Below, piece by piece: positions 8,784-17,637 of a DNA stretch of 64,000 bases. Source of the stretch: Methylotenera oryzisoli_B. GTDB taxonomy: Bacteria; Pseudomonadota; Gammaproteobacteria; Burkholderiales; Methylophilaceae. The position numbers and the translations under genes were made by a program. The stretch is taken from the NCBI GenBank assembly GCA_965613685.1, contig OZ277031.1, positions 930,001 through 994,000 on the forward strand, in the 5' to 3' direction. Under the pieces are notes generated by a model that was not told the DNA's origin, made no database searches, and saw only the letters and a list, made by a program, of their open reading frames with translations. Numbering within the stretch: the first letter of the stretch is position 1; each line of letters begins with the position of its first letter.

Positions 8784-9356
8784 TTATTCCGCATAGGGCT
8801 TAAAACGGTTTAGAAAATTGGCCGCTTCATGGACGGGTAAGTTCAGCACCAAATCGACTTGCTCGCCGAAGCTTTTGCTGACGATGCTGCCTTTGCATTT
8901 TTGCAAGGCACTGCTCATGGTGTCCATTTGTTTGTAGCTAAGGCTTAATGGGTAATGCTGCATTTCAACAAACTCATCGGTTTTGGCTTGATCTAAAGCC
9001 AGCTTAGCCGTGCCGCCATAAGCACGCGCTAAACCGCCGGTGCCTAAATTAATGCCGCCGTAATAGCGTATCACTGCCACACACACATTAATCAAATCGC
9101 GCCCTTCTATGAGCTTGAGCACAGGCATGCCGGCCGTACCCGACGGCTCACCGGCATCGGAAAATCGCGGCACGATGGCCGCGCCCACTTTCAATCGATA
9201 GGCATAAGCCAAATGGTGGGCGCTGGGATGCTTAGCCGCAAACGCGCGCAAGGCAGCAGCCAGCTCGCGCTCATCGGCCACCGGCAGTGCCATGGCGAGA
9301 AAACGCGATTTATTAATGGTCTGCTCGGCAAAGCCGGCCTCGGCTAGCACTAACAA
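8784..9356 (-). CDS. yigZ: YigZ/IMPACT family protein (UPF0029)
   Basis: Member of the conserved YigZ/IMPACT family, 190 aa. The N-terminal UPF0029 domain carries the family core (INKSRFLA; DAGEPSGTAGMPVL; IRYYGGINLGTGGL at about 105-118), followed by a short DUF1949-type C-terminal domain. Biochemical function is not settled; IMPACT relatives bind translation factors. The start is a TTG at 9356 that abuts the fhs stop codon (TAATTG). A GTG two codons later is an alternative. The arrangement implies translational coupling to fhs. Confidence 0.9.
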   Translation of the reverse strand: MLVLAEAGFAEQTINKSRFLAMALPVADERELAAALRAFAAKHPSAHHLAYAYRLKVGAAIVPRFSDAGEPSGTAGMPVLKLIEGRDLINVCVAVIRYYGGINLGTGGLARAYGGTAKLALDQAKTDEFVEMQHYPLSLSYKQMDTMSSALQKCKGSIVSKSFGEQVDLVLNLPVHEAANFLNRFKPYAE

Positions 9357-11066
9357 TTAACTCAAGCCACTGATATGGCCGGCCTGGTCAACAGCTATGC
9401 GCTCACTGGCAGGCTGCTTAGGCAAGCCTGGCATGGTCATGATGTCGCCGCATACGACCACGACGAATTCCGCACCACGCGATAAACGCAATTCGCGTAC
9501 GGTCAACACGTGGCCAGTAGGCGCCCCACGCAAAGTCGGATCGGACGAAAAGGAATACTGGGTTTTGGCTATGCATACCGGAAAATGCCCGTGATGTTTT
9601 TCCAAGCTAGCCAAGCTTGCTAGGGCCTTAGGGCTGAACTCAACCTGACTGGCCCCGTATATTTTTTGCGCCACGCACTTTATTTTATCGGCTAAGAGCA
9701 TGGCATCCGGGTACAAAAACCGACACGCTTGGTCGCCACTGCTGGCGATCAGACGCAATACCGCATCGGCTAAATCAATCGCCCCATCCGCCCCCTGCGC
9801 CCAATGCTTGCAAACCACCGCTTGCGCACCCAACTTGGCGACGGCCGCTTGCAAACAGGCAATTTCAGCATCGCTGTCGCTATCAAAGTGGTTAATGGCG
9901 ACCACCACAGGTAAATTGAATGCGTGTTGCAAATTGGTCAGGTGCTTTTCCAAATTCGCCATGCCGGCAATCAAGGCGGCGGTATTTTCCTGATTTAAGT
10001 TTTTCACCTCCACCCCACCGTGAAATTTTAGTGCCCGCACGGTGGCCACCAAGACCGCCGCCGCCGGCTTCAAGCCAGTCCTTCGGCACTTAATGTTCAT
10101 GAATTTTTCAGCGCCTAAATCCGCGCCAAAGCCCGCTTCGGTTACCACAAAATCGGCCAACTTTAAGGCCGCTTGGGTCGCCACCACGGAATTGCAGCCG
10201 TGCGCGATATTGGCAAACGGGCCACCGTGCACCAAAGCCGGGGTGTGGGCCAAGGTTTGCACCAAGGTGGGTTGAAAGGCGTTTTTCAGTAATGCCGTCA
10301 TCGCGCCCTCGGCTTGCAAGTCGCTGGCTAACACGGCATGTTGCTGTTTGTTTAGGCCTATCTGAATATTGGCAAGGCGCTGTTGCAAATCGACTAAAGA
10401 GGTGGCCAAGCAAAAGATCGCCATAACCTCGCTGGCCACGGTAATGTCAAATCCGCTTTGCCTGCTGTAGGGATTAAACGTGTTGGTCTGCGTGTCTTTA
10501 CTGTAACCATGAAGGGTAAGGTCACGCAGCGCCCTATCGTTCATGTCCAAGCATCGGCGCCAGCTGATGCTTTCCGGATCGATGTTCAAGGCATTGCCTT
10601 GGTATATATGGTTATCAATTAACGCGGCCAGCAAATTATTGGCACTGGCGATGGCATGAAAGTCACCGGTGAAATGCAAATTTATGTCTTCCATGGGCAA
10701 AACTTGTGAGTAGCCGCCACCGGTTGCCCCGCCTTTAAGGCCAAAGACTGGGCCCAACGAAGGCTCGCGCATGCACACCATGGCGCTTTTTTGCTTATCC
10801 GCCAGCAAGCGATTTAAGGCATCGGCCAAACCTATGGTGGTGGTGGTTTTACCCTCGCCGGCCGGGGTTGGGCTAATGGCCGTGACCAGTATTAACTGGC
10901 CATCCGGCTTAGCCTGCAATCTTTGCATGGCCTGTGCCGACAGCTTGGCAATATGCGGCCCATAGTGCAGCAAATCCTCGGCCGCTAAATTCAGTGCCGC
11001 CGCAATTTGCGTTATGGCTTGCATTTCAGCCGCTTGCGCGATGGCTATGTCGCTTAGCATGGCCAT
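9357..11066 (-). CDS. fhs: Formate--tetrahydrofolate ligase
   Basis: ATP-dependent ligase that joins formate to tetrahydrofolate to give 10-formyl-H4F, feeding purine synthesis and, in methylotrophs, C1 assimilation from formate. The protein is 569 aa, close to the family norm of ~555-560. The P-loop region SPTPAGEGKTTTT lies at about 65-77, and the GGGYSQVLPMEDINLHFTGD block is typical of the family. Its ATG overlaps the stop of the upstream lipoprotein gene by one base (TAATG), and the yigZ start follows its stop directly. It complements the Fhc complex at the right end of the window, which produces formate. Confidence 0.96.
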   Translation of the reverse strand: MAMLSDIAIAQAAEMQAITQIAAALNLAAEDLLHYGPHIAKLSAQAMQRLQAKPDGQLILVTAISPTPAGEGKTTTTIGLADALNRLLADKQKSAMVCMREPSLGPVFGLKGGATGGGYSQVLPMEDINLHFTGDFHAIASANNLLAALIDNHIYQGNALNIDPESISWRRCLDMNDRALRDLTLHGYSKDTQTNTFNPYSRQSGFDITVASEVMAIFCLATSLVDLQQRLANIQIGLNKQQHAVLASDLQAEGAMTALLKNAFQPTLVQTLAHTPALVHGGPFANIAHGCNSVVATQAALKLADFVVTEAGFGADLGAEKFMNIKCRRTGLKPAAAVLVATVRALKFHGGVEVKNLNQENTAALIAGMANLEKHLTNLQHAFNLPVVVAINHFDSDSDAEIACLQAAVAKLGAQAVVCKHWAQGADGAIDLADAVLRLIASSGDQACRFLYPDAMLLADKIKCVAQKIYGASQVEFSPKALASLASLEKHHGHFPVCIAKTQYSFSSDPTLRGAPTGHVLTVRELRLSRGAEFVVVVCGDIMTMPGLPKQPASERIAVDQAGHISGLS

Positions 11067-11617
11067 TAAAAATCGCCCTTACTGGCCTTATTGATCAAGC
11101 TCAGCAAACTGGTTTCTAAGTCTCTTGCGGCTTGTTGTGCCCGCAATGTCGGCTGCTTAATGTGACTCAGGTCGTAAGTCGGTCTCGCCAGCGCAATAAA
11201 CAAACGCATGCGCTGATTGGCATCCGGCTTTTCGTAAATGGCGATGCGGCATGGTGCAAACACTAAGAATTCCGGATGATCAAGAAAGATATCCGTGCCC
11301 AGGCTTAAATTGCAGAAGCTTTGCACTTCCTTAATGCCCTGCGGGTCTATGCCACGGTTTTTGATGTGTTCGGTGATGGAGAAATTGGCCGGGTTAACAA
11401 AGTTCATGCTTAGCGCCAAGCTTTTTAAACTTTCCGTGACGTCTTGGTAAGTTAAGCCCTCACGCACTGGCAATTCGTATATGGCATTAGTCTGGTCTAT
11501 GGCCAACATGCCCGCTTCCACTTGCCCTGATGGCAAGACACGCTTTGATTTGGGCGGGTTTAGGCTGCAAGCACACAGCATGCACGCCACCAATAACAGC
11601 ACTGCCGACAGACGCAT
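11066..11617 (-). CDS. Lipoprotein with DUF302-like domain
   Basis: Predicted 183-residue lipoprotein. A short basic-hydrophobic signal is followed by a Cys-rich lipobox region (VACMLCAC; Cys12, 15 or 17 could be the lipidated residue). The mature part resembles DUF302: an N-terminal helix-strand unit (LTYQDVTESLKSLAL), then LDHPEFLVFAPCRIAIYE, ending ALARPTYDL. The function of DUF302 is unknown. AAGGGATGT lies just before the ATG at 11617. It overlaps fhs by one base, so it heads this minus-strand run. Lipoprotein nature is well supported; the domain call is from remembered family patterns. Confidence 0.72.
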   Translation of the reverse strand: MRLSAVLLLVACMLCACSLNPPKSKRVLPSGQVEAGMLAIDQTNAIYELPVREGLTYQDVTESLKSLALSMNFVNPANFSITEHIKNRGIDPQGIKEVQSFCNLSLGTDIFLDHPEFLVFAPCRIAIYEKPDANQRMRLFIALARPTYDLSHIKQPTLRAQQAARDLETSLLSLINKASKGDF

Positions 11618-11652
11618 ACATCCCTTTGTTTTTTGATTGAGCTAAAAGCTAA

Positions 11653-12579
11653 TTATGCACTTATTTTTAGTGCTGCATTCACTGCCGCCTGATTAAATTG
11701 TGGCGCAATCAATTCTATGAAGCCATACATATAGCTGCGCAAAAAAGCATCCTTGCGCACGCCTAAATAGGTGGTGCTATCAGCAAATAAATGGCTGACA
11801 TCGACCTTAACCAAACTGGCATCGCGCTCATCGTCGTAAGCCATGTTGGCTAACAAGCCCACGCCCAAGCCCAAACTGACATAGGTTTTAATCACGTCGG
11901 CATCGATAGCGGTCAACACCACGTTCGGCGACAAGCCGGCATTGCTAAAGGTAGTCGACACCAGTGTGCCGCCAGTGAAACCAAAATCGTATGTGATCAG
12001 TGGGTAGGCCGCCAATTTTTTTAGGCTAAGATTGGTTTCCAATAGCAAGGGATGGCCATGCGGCACCACCACACATCGATTCCATTTATAACAAGGCAAA
12101 CACAGTAAATTTTCAAAATCGCTAATGTACTCGGTGGCGATGCCTATGTCGGCATCGCCATTGGCGACCAGCTCAGCCACTTGCTTGGGGTTGCCTTGAT
12201 GGATATTGAGTTTCACTTGCGGAAACTGCGTCATAAAAGTCTTTACTGCTGTCGGCAATTTGTAACGCGCTTGCGTGTGGGTCGTAGCGATAGTCAAGGT
12301 GCCGGTTTCGATGTTGGCAAATTCATCACCCACCCGCTTGATGTTGTCAACTTGTTGCATGACTTTGGCAGCCAGATTCAGTATTTGTTGGCCAGGCTCA
12401 GTGATGCCGGTTAAACGCTTGCCATTCCGCTGAAAAATCTGCAGGCCTATCTCTTCTTCGAATAACTGAATTTGCTTACTCACACCAGGCTGCGAGGTAT
12501 ACAAAACCTCAGCCGCATTGGTGATATTGAGGTCTTGTCGCACCACTTCATTTAGGTATCGCAATTGTTGTAATTTCAT
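11653..12579 (-). CDS. cysB: LysR-family transcriptional regulator, CysB/Cbl type
   Basis: 308-residue LysR regulator. The N-terminal winged helix-turn-helix (about 1-60, MKLQQLRYLNEVVRQDLNIT; TSQPGVSKQI) has the start typical of CysB/Cbl, followed by a periplasmic-binding-like effector domain (~90-295). CysB-type proteins control sulfate assimilation in response to sulfur status, with N-acetylserine, APS or thiosulfate as effectors. It diverges from a TauE permease and the cysI-DUF934-cysH-cysD-cysN set, so these are probably its targets. Two palindromes in the 146 bp divergent region fit a LysR-type tetramer site. Confidence 0.9.
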   Translation of the reverse strand: MKLQQLRYLNEVVRQDLNITNAAEVLYTSQPGVSKQIQLFEEEIGLQIFQRNGKRLTGITEPGQQILNLAAKVMQQVDNIKRVGDEFANIETGTLTIATTHTQARYKLPTAVKTFMTQFPQVKLNIHQGNPKQVAELVANGDADIGIATEYISDFENLLCLPCYKWNRCVVVPHGHPLLLETNLSLKKLAAYPLITYDFGFTGGTLVSTTFSNAGLSPNVVLTAIDADVIKTYVSLGLGVGLLANMAYDDERDASLVKVDVSHLFADSTTYLGVRKDAFLRSYMYGFIELIAPQFNQAAVNAALKISA

Positions 12580-12612
12580 GGGCTTTTCATTCCTTTAAAG
12601 CATTGCAATCAA

Positions 12613-12629
12613 TATAACTAAAAATTATA
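12613..12629. promoter_or_regulatory. Dyad TATAA-N7-TTATA, candidate LysR-type operator (distal)
   Basis: A 17 bp interrupted palindrome with 5 bp arms, between the divergent regulator gene and the TauE permease gene. Its centre is 12621, about 63 bp upstream of the predicted permease start of transcription. Together with the next dyad it fits the recognition site of a LysR-type regulator. AT-rich arms of this length can occur by chance, so this rests mainly on position and pairing with the second site. Confidence 0.45.
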
Positions 12630-12633
12630 CGTA

Positions 12634-12650
12634 TAGAATAACATATTCTA
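12634..12650. promoter_or_regulatory. Dyad TAGAAT-N5-ATTCTA, candidate LysR-type operator (proximal)
   Basis: A perfect 6+6 bp inverted repeat with a 5 bp spacer, centred at 12642. It is 21 bp (two helical turns) from the centre of the other dyad, and about 42 bp before the predicted transcription start. This is the usual position of a LysR activation site. Confidence 0.5.
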
Positions 12651-12671
12651 AAAAAACTAATTTACTCCTGC

Positions 12672-12677
12672 TATAGT
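12672..12677 (+). promoter_or_regulatory. Candidate -10 box of the TauE/sulfur locus promoter
   Basis: TATAGT, 49 bp before the ATG of the permease gene. At the -35 distance (12649-12654) there is only TAAAAA, with no consensus box. A missing -35 is common for promoters that need an activator, matching the two dyads upstream. Confidence 0.4.
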
Positions 12678-12725
12678 GCGCATCTAAATTTTTTAGTTCC
12701 ACCCTTTTGATAACGGATACGCCAC

Positions 12726-13496
12726 ATGGAATTTGGTTACATCATTGCAGGTTTTTTAGTGGGCTTATTGGTAGGACTTACTGGCGTCGGCGGCGGCTCC
12801 TTGATGACGCCCATCCTAGTGCTGTTCTTTCACATTAAACCGGCGTTCGCGGTAGGTACGGACCTGCTCTACGCCGCGGTGACCAAAAGTGTGGGCATTT
12901 TCGCCCACGGTAAACTGGGTAACATCGATTGGAAGATAGTGCGACTGCTGGCTTACGGTAGCGTGCCAGCCTCCATCTTGACCACCCTTAATTTAAAACA
13001 CATGGACATCGCTTCGGACGCGGCGGTCGACAGCATTAAGTTTTGGCTAGGGATAGCTTTACTTATTACCTCTCTATCGGTGTTGTTTCGGAATCAATTA
13101 ACTAAACTATCCAAGCAAGAACACTTGGTCAGCGCTAAATGGGCGCCACATTTAACCTTATTGTTAGGCCTAATTCTGGGCTTCTTAGTCACCTTAACTT
13201 CGGTAGGCGCGGGCGCCTTGGGCGTGACGGCTTTGCTCATTATTTACCCTAACCGGCCCATCACCACCATCATAGGCTCGGACATTGCCCATGCTGTCCC
13301 GCTGACCTTGGTGGCCGGCCTAGGCCATGTTAGCCTTGGCACCGTCGATTACGGCTTGCTCGGCACCTTACTCATAGGCTCCATTCCTGGCATCTGGATA
13401 GGTAGCCATTTAAGCCTGAAACTGGCCGAGCATTGGGTACGCATAGCCTTGGCATTAATACTAATTTTTGTGGGCTTGAAACTGGTTTTCCATTAA
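12726..13496 (+). CDS. TauE/SafE family sulfite/sulfonate-type permease
   Basis: Membrane protein of 256 aa with about seven or eight hydrophobic segments and the two family repeats (GLLVGLTGVGGGSLMTPILV near the N-terminus; LVTLTSVGAGALGVTAL in the second half). TauE/SafE proteins move sulfur oxyanions or organic anions. The position as first gene of a sulfate assimilation locus, divergent from a CysB-type regulator, suggests sulfite export or sulfate/sulfonate uptake. Direction of transport cannot be told from sequence. cysI follows after 56 bp. Confidence 0.9.
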   Translation: MEFGYIIAGFLVGLLVGLTGVGGGSLMTPILVLFFHIKPAFAVGTDLLYAAVTKSVGIFAHGKLGNIDWKIVRLLAYGSVPASILTTLNLKHMDIASDAAVDSIKFWLGIALLITSLSVLFRNQLTKLSKQEHLVSAKWAPHLTLLLGLILGFLVTLTSVGAGALGVTALLIIYPNRPITTIIGSDIAHAVPLTLVAGLGHVSLGTVDYGLLGTLLIGSIPGIWIGSHLSLKLAEHWVRIALALILIFVGLKLVFH

Positions 13497-13552
13497 AATG
13501 CCAAGTTAAGTCCAACTCACCGCAACAACAAATACGATTAAGAAAACACACC

Positions 13553-15235
13553 ATGTATAAGTATGACGAAATAGACCAAAGCTTAGTAGACGAGCGCGTC
13601 GCGCAATACCGCGATCAGACCAAACGCTATTTAGCCGGCGAACTAAGCGATGAAGAGTTCCGCCCTTTGCGTTTGCAAAACGGCTTATACATCCAGCGTC
13701 ATGCGCCCATGCTAAGAATTGCCGTGCCCTATGGCATGCTATCCAGCAAGCAATTGCACAAATTAGCCGACATTGCCAGTCAATACGACAAAGCATACGG
13801 CCACTTTAGCACCCGACAAAACATGCAACTTAACTGGCCATTGCTAGAAGACGTGCCAGATATCTTAGCCGAATTGGCCAAGGTGGAAATGCACGCCATT
13901 CAAACCTCAGGCAACTGCATACGCAACATCACCACCGATCAATTTGCCGGCGTAGCACCAGACGAAGTGGTCGATCCGCGCGCCATGGCAGAGGTAATGC
14001 GTCAGTGGAGCACCTTCCACCCAGAATTCGCCCTATTGCCGCGCAAATTTAAAATCGCCGTTTCTGGCACCAAACAAGACCGAGCCATTGTGCAAGCGCA
14101 CGACATAGGCATGGAATTTTATTTGGATGCCCAGCAACAATTGGCCATTAAAGTGTGGGTGGGTGGCGGATTAGGTCGGACGCCTATTCTGGGCACCGTG
14201 ATACGCGAGCACTTGGAATGGCAACACGCCCTGACCTATTGCGAAGCCATCGTTCGCGTTTACAACTTGCATGGCAGGCGCGATAACGCCTACAAAGCGC
14301 GCATCAAGATTTTAGTTAAAGCCTTGGGCATAGACGAATTTAAGCGCCAAGTGGAAGATGAGTGGGCCCATTTAAAAGACGCGCCCAACACCATTACGGA
14401 AGCTGAATTAGCCAGGGTGGCACAGCATTTCGAACCCATGCCTTATGAGGTGCTAGCACAGCATGATGCGTCCTACGATGCCGCCATCGCTAGCAACCCA
14501 GCGTTTGCCGCTTGGGCTAAACGCAGTTTGCACGCCCACAAAATACCAGGTTACCGCGCCGTGACCCTGTCATTAAAAACCCACGGTCAAGCGCCGGGGG
14601 ATGCCAGCAGCGAACAAATGCATGCCGTGGCAGACTTGGCGGCACAATACAGTTTCGGCGAATTGCGTGTCTCGCACGAACAAAACCTCATTTTAGCCGA
14701 CGTCAAATTAAGCGATGCCTTTGCATTGTGGGAAAAAGCCCGCGCGCAGGGCTTGGCCTCGCCTAACGTCGGCCTGTTAACCGACATCATTTGCTGCCCG
14801 GGCGGCGACTTTTGTAGCTTAGCCAATGCGAAGAGCATTCCGATTGCGCAAGCCATACAAATGCAATTCGATAATTTGGATTATTTACACGACATAGGCG
14901 AACTGGAATTGAATATTTCCGGCTGCATGAACGCCTGCGGTCACCATCACATAGGCCACATCGGCATCTTGGGTATAGATAAAGACGGATCCGAATGGTA
15001 CCAAGTGACCCTAGGTGGTAGCCAAGGCAACCAAGCCAGCCTAGGCACAGTCATAGGCCCCTCTTTCTCGGCCGAAGAAATGCCACACGTGGTGGAAAAA
15101 CTGATCTCGGTTTACCTATCCGAGCGCAATGGCGAAGAGCGTTTCATTGATACCGTGCGACGCTTAGGCATAGCGCCATTCAAAGCCCATGTTTACGCCG
15201 ATAAAAATGCCGCCAAAGCGGAGGTTTTAGCATGA
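13553..15235 (+). CDS. cysI: Sulfite reductase hemoprotein (CysI-type nitrite/sulfite reductase)
   Basis: 560-residue siroheme/[4Fe-4S] enzyme that reduces sulfite to sulfide with six electrons. Cluster-siroheme ligands are C415-x5-C421 (CPGGDFC) and C458-x3-C462 (CMNAC), each followed by the usual conserved blocks. Both ferredoxin-like half-domains (about 50-130 and 330-400) are present. I start at the ATG at 13553 (MYKYDEIDQ); the frame is open further upstream but that part has no family match. No cysJ flavoprotein accompanies it, so electrons may come from ferredoxin. The stop overlaps the next gene as ATGA, indicating tight coupling. Confidence 0.93.
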   Translation: MYKYDEIDQSLVDERVAQYRDQTKRYLAGELSDEEFRPLRLQNGLYIQRHAPMLRIAVPYGMLSSKQLHKLADIASQYDKAYGHFSTRQNMQLNWPLLEDVPDILAELAKVEMHAIQTSGNCIRNITTDQFAGVAPDEVVDPRAMAEVMRQWSTFHPEFALLPRKFKIAVSGTKQDRAIVQAHDIGMEFYLDAQQQLAIKVWVGGGLGRTPILGTVIREHLEWQHALTYCEAIVRVYNLHGRRDNAYKARIKILVKALGIDEFKRQVEDEWAHLKDAPNTITEAELARVAQHFEPMPYEVLAQHDASYDAAIASNPAFAAWAKRSLHAHKIPGYRAVTLSLKTHGQAPGDASSEQMHAVADLAAQYSFGELRVSHEQNLILADVKLSDAFALWEKARAQGLASPNVGLLTDIICCPGGDFCSLANAKSIPIAQAIQMQFDNLDYLHDIGELELNISGCMNACGHHHIGHIGILGIDKDGSEWYQVTLGGSQGNQASLGTVIGPSFSAEEMPHVVEKLISVYLSERNGEERFIDTVRRLGIAPFKAHVYADKNAAKAEVLA

Positions 15236-15843
15236 GCCATCTAATTAGCCTGCAAGCCGATGTGGCTAAAATTACCGAGGACGCATGGCAATTCGTCGCC
15301 TTGCCGCCTTCGCAACAGGAAGTGCGCAAGCAAGCGGGCAAAGTTGTTTTATTCAAACTGACCGGCGAACAAACCGTTACGCCAGAGCAAATCGCTGGCA
15401 CGCTCATTCCAGCCAATGGAAAAGTAATGGTGCCACTAACGGTATTCATCGCTAGGAAAACGGAACTGCAAGCACGCATAGATCAGCAAGAAGCGGGTGT
15501 ATGGCTAGACACGCACGAATCCTTGGCCGACTTATGCCAAGCGCAAGCCGATTTAAACGCTTTACCCATCATTGCCGTGCACGTGGAACGCTTTGCTGAC
15601 GGTCGCATTTTTTCGCTGGGCACCTTGTTGCGCAGCCGCTATGGCTTTAAAAATGAATTGCGTGCGGTCGGCGACGTGCTAAGAGACCAACTGTTTTTCC
15701 TTAAACGCAGCGGCTTTACTAGCTTTGCCATACGCACGGACCGCAGCGCTACCGAGGCTATCGCCAGCCTAAACGACTTCAGTCAGCCCTACCAAGGGGC
15801 CGTCGATGAAGCCCGCCCTGCTTTTAGACGCTACAACAGGTAA
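15232..15843 (+). CDS. DUF934 protein of the sulfate assimilation operon
   Basis: 203-residue soluble protein of the DUF934 family, common next to cysI and cysH in beta- and alphaproteobacteria that lack CysJ. Characteristic segments are LPIIAVHVERFADGR and FSLGTLLRSRYGFKNELRAV in the C-terminal half. Function is not established; the conserved location suggests an accessory role in sulfite reduction, perhaps with the electron supply of CysI. It overlaps cysI by 4 bp and is 5 bp from cysH. Confidence 0.88.
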   Translation: MSHLISLQADVAKITEDAWQFVALPPSQQEVRKQAGKVVLFKLTGEQTVTPEQIAGTLIPANGKVMVPLTVFIARKTELQARIDQQEAGVWLDTHESLADLCQAQADLNALPIIAVHVERFADGRIFSLGTLLRSRYGFKNELRAVGDVLRDQLFFLKRSGFTSFAIRTDRSATEAIASLNDFSQPYQGAVDEARPAFRRYNR

Positions 15844-15848
15844 GCCTC

Positions 15849-16604
15849 ATGTCCGTCACCTCCTCTTTAAAACCCAGCGCCGCCAACCCAGCGATACATC
15901 CTGAGTTGACCGCCAGCCTAGTGGCCAGCGTTGAGGCTAAAGCCGCGCAAGTAAGCCGCTTATTAACTGAGGCTTGCACTACGCTTAAGCGCATTAGCTT
16001 CGCCAACAGCTTCAGTGCAGAAGACATGGTGTTAACCGACATTATTTTGCGTAAAAAACTGCCCATTAGCCTATTCTCATTGGATACCGGTCGTTTGCCG
16101 GTTGAAACTTACGACTTAATGGCGCGTGTCGAAGCCCATTACCAAAGCAAATTGACGCTTTATTTCCCACAACATGAATCGGTTGAACGCTACGTTCAAA
16201 CGCACGGCATCAATGCCTTTTACGGCAGCATCAACTTACGTAAAGATTGCTGCCACATGCGCAAGGTGGAGCCACTGCAACGCGCATTAGCCGGCCAAGA
16301 TGCTTGGGTCACCGGCATGCGTGCGGCGCAAGCCAGCACACGCAGCAGCCTGCCAGTCCGCGAGTTTGATGAAGGCAATAAACTGGAAAAATTCAACCCG
16401 TTAAGCGACTGGACCGAGCAGGAAGTATGGGCCTACGTGCACATGCATGACGTGCCGTACAATCAATTGCACGAACAATTTTACCCCAGCATAGGTTGCG
16501 CACCTTGCACGCGCGCCATTGCCATGGGCGAAGACATCCGTGCCGGTCGCTGGTGGTGGGAAGACCCCTTAAACAAAGAATGCGGATTGCACGTAAAAAA
16601 ATAA
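15849..16604 (+). CDS. cysH: Adenylylsulfate (APS) reductase, [4Fe-4S] CysH type
   Basis: 251-residue reductase that converts activated sulfate to sulfite with thioredoxin or a similar thiol. The FANSFSAEDMVLTDI segment belongs to the PP-loop-related nucleotide site. Two Cys pairs, C134-C135 (KDCCHMRK) and C217-C220 (GCAPC), bind the [4Fe-4S] cluster found in APS-using enzymes and absent from E. coli-type PAPS reductase. The catalytic cysteine is C245 in ECGLH near the C-terminus. No cysC is nearby, consistent with direct use of APS. It is co-directional with cysI, cysD and cysN. Confidence 0.94.
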   Translation: MSVTSSLKPSAANPAIHPELTASLVASVEAKAAQVSRLLTEACTTLKRISFANSFSAEDMVLTDIILRKKLPISLFSLDTGRLPVETYDLMARVEAHYQSKLTLYFPQHESVERYVQTHGINAFYGSINLRKDCCHMRKVEPLQRALAGQDAWVTGMRAAQASTRSSLPVREFDEGNKLEKFNPLSDWTEQEVWAYVHMHDVPYNQLHEQFYPSIGCAPCTRAIAMGEDIRAGRWWWEDPLNKECGLHVKK

Positions 16605-16612
16605 TTTAACTT

Positions 16613-17554
16613 ATGACTACACACACATCAAAACAACAAGCCTTATCCCATTTAGATTGGCTGGAATCAGAGGCCATCTACATTTTGCGCGAGGTAGCAG
16701 GCCAATGCAGCAACCCGGTCTTGCTATTTTCCGGTGGTAAAGATTCACTTTGCATCTTACGCTTGGCGGAAAAAGCGTTTAGACCAGGTCGCTTTCCGTT
16801 CCCATTGATGCACATCGATACCGGCCACAACTACAAGGAAGTCATCGATTTCCGCGATCAACGCGCGGCTGAATTGGGCGAGCGATTAATCGTGCGCTCG
16901 GTCGAGGACTCCATGCGACGCGGCACGGTGGTGCTCAAATCAGCCGATGAATCGCGCAATAAACACCAATCAGTGACCTTATTGGAAGCCATAGAAGAAT
17001 TTGGCTTTGATTGCTGCATAGGCGGTGCTAGACGCGACGAAGAAAAAGCCCGCGCCAAAGAACGCATCATGAGTTTCCGCGATGAATTTGGCCAATGGGA
17101 CCCAAAAAATCAACGCCCAGAATTGTGGAATTTGTATAACGCCCGTAGCCATAAAGGCGAAAACATACGCGCCTTCCCTATTTCCAACTGGACGGAAATG
17201 GACGTATGGCAATACATAGAACGCGAAAAACTGGCCTTGCCTAGTATCTATTTTGCCCATCAACGCGACGTGGTCATGCGTGGCGGATCCATCGTGCCGG
17301 TTAACGTGCCCTTGGTGAACGGCGACATCGCCAACCCAGCTAAAGCCGGGGAAGACATCATCAACATGCAAGTGCGCTTTAGAACCGTGGGCGACATCAG
17401 CTGCACGGCACCGGTGTTATCCGACGCAGACAGCATAGAAAAAATTGTATTGGAAACCGCCACATCAACCATCACCGAACGCGGCGCCACCCGTTTAGAC
17501 GACCAAACCTCCGATGCCTCTATGGAACAACGCAAAAAGGAAGGCTACTTTTAA
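16613..17554 (+). CDS. cysD: Sulfate adenylyltransferase subunit 2 (CysD)
   Basis: 313-residue catalytic subunit of ATP sulfurylase, making APS from sulfate and ATP, driven by GTP hydrolysis in CysN. The PP-loop SGGKDS is at 40-45, followed by the family blocks HIDTGHNYKEVI and GGARRDEEKARAKER. Length matches the E. coli protein (302) with a slightly longer C-terminus. It is 8 bp after cysH and 83 bp before cysN with no terminator visible in between. Confidence 0.96.
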   Translation: MTTHTSKQQALSHLDWLESEAIYILREVAGQCSNPVLLFSGGKDSLCILRLAEKAFRPGRFPFPLMHIDTGHNYKEVIDFRDQRAAELGERLIVRSVEDSMRRGTVVLKSADESRNKHQSVTLLEAIEEFGFDCCIGGARRDEEKARAKERIMSFRDEFGQWDPKNQRPELWNLYNARSHKGENIRAFPISNWTEMDVWQYIEREKLALPSIYFAHQRDVVMRGGSIVPVNVPLVNGDIANPAKAGEDIINMQVRFRTVGDISCTAPVLSDADSIEKIVLETATSTITERGATRLDDQTSDASMEQRKKEGYF

Positions 17555-17637
17555 TTTCACCCGCTTTATGCGGAGCAGCTGCCATAAGAACAGCGTTAGC
17601 CCGCCCTGCTGAACATTGATTTTAAACTACAGACACT

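Noticed and set aside
13433..13552. 40-codon N-terminal extension of cysI
   Set aside because: It overlaps the end of the permease gene, has no family match, and the ATG at 13553 gives the standard N-terminus.
17555..17637. 83 bp gap between cysD and cysN as a small RNA or terminator
   Set aside because: Only short weak inverted repeats (CCGC/GCGG) and no T run or promoter pair; best read as an operon spacer.
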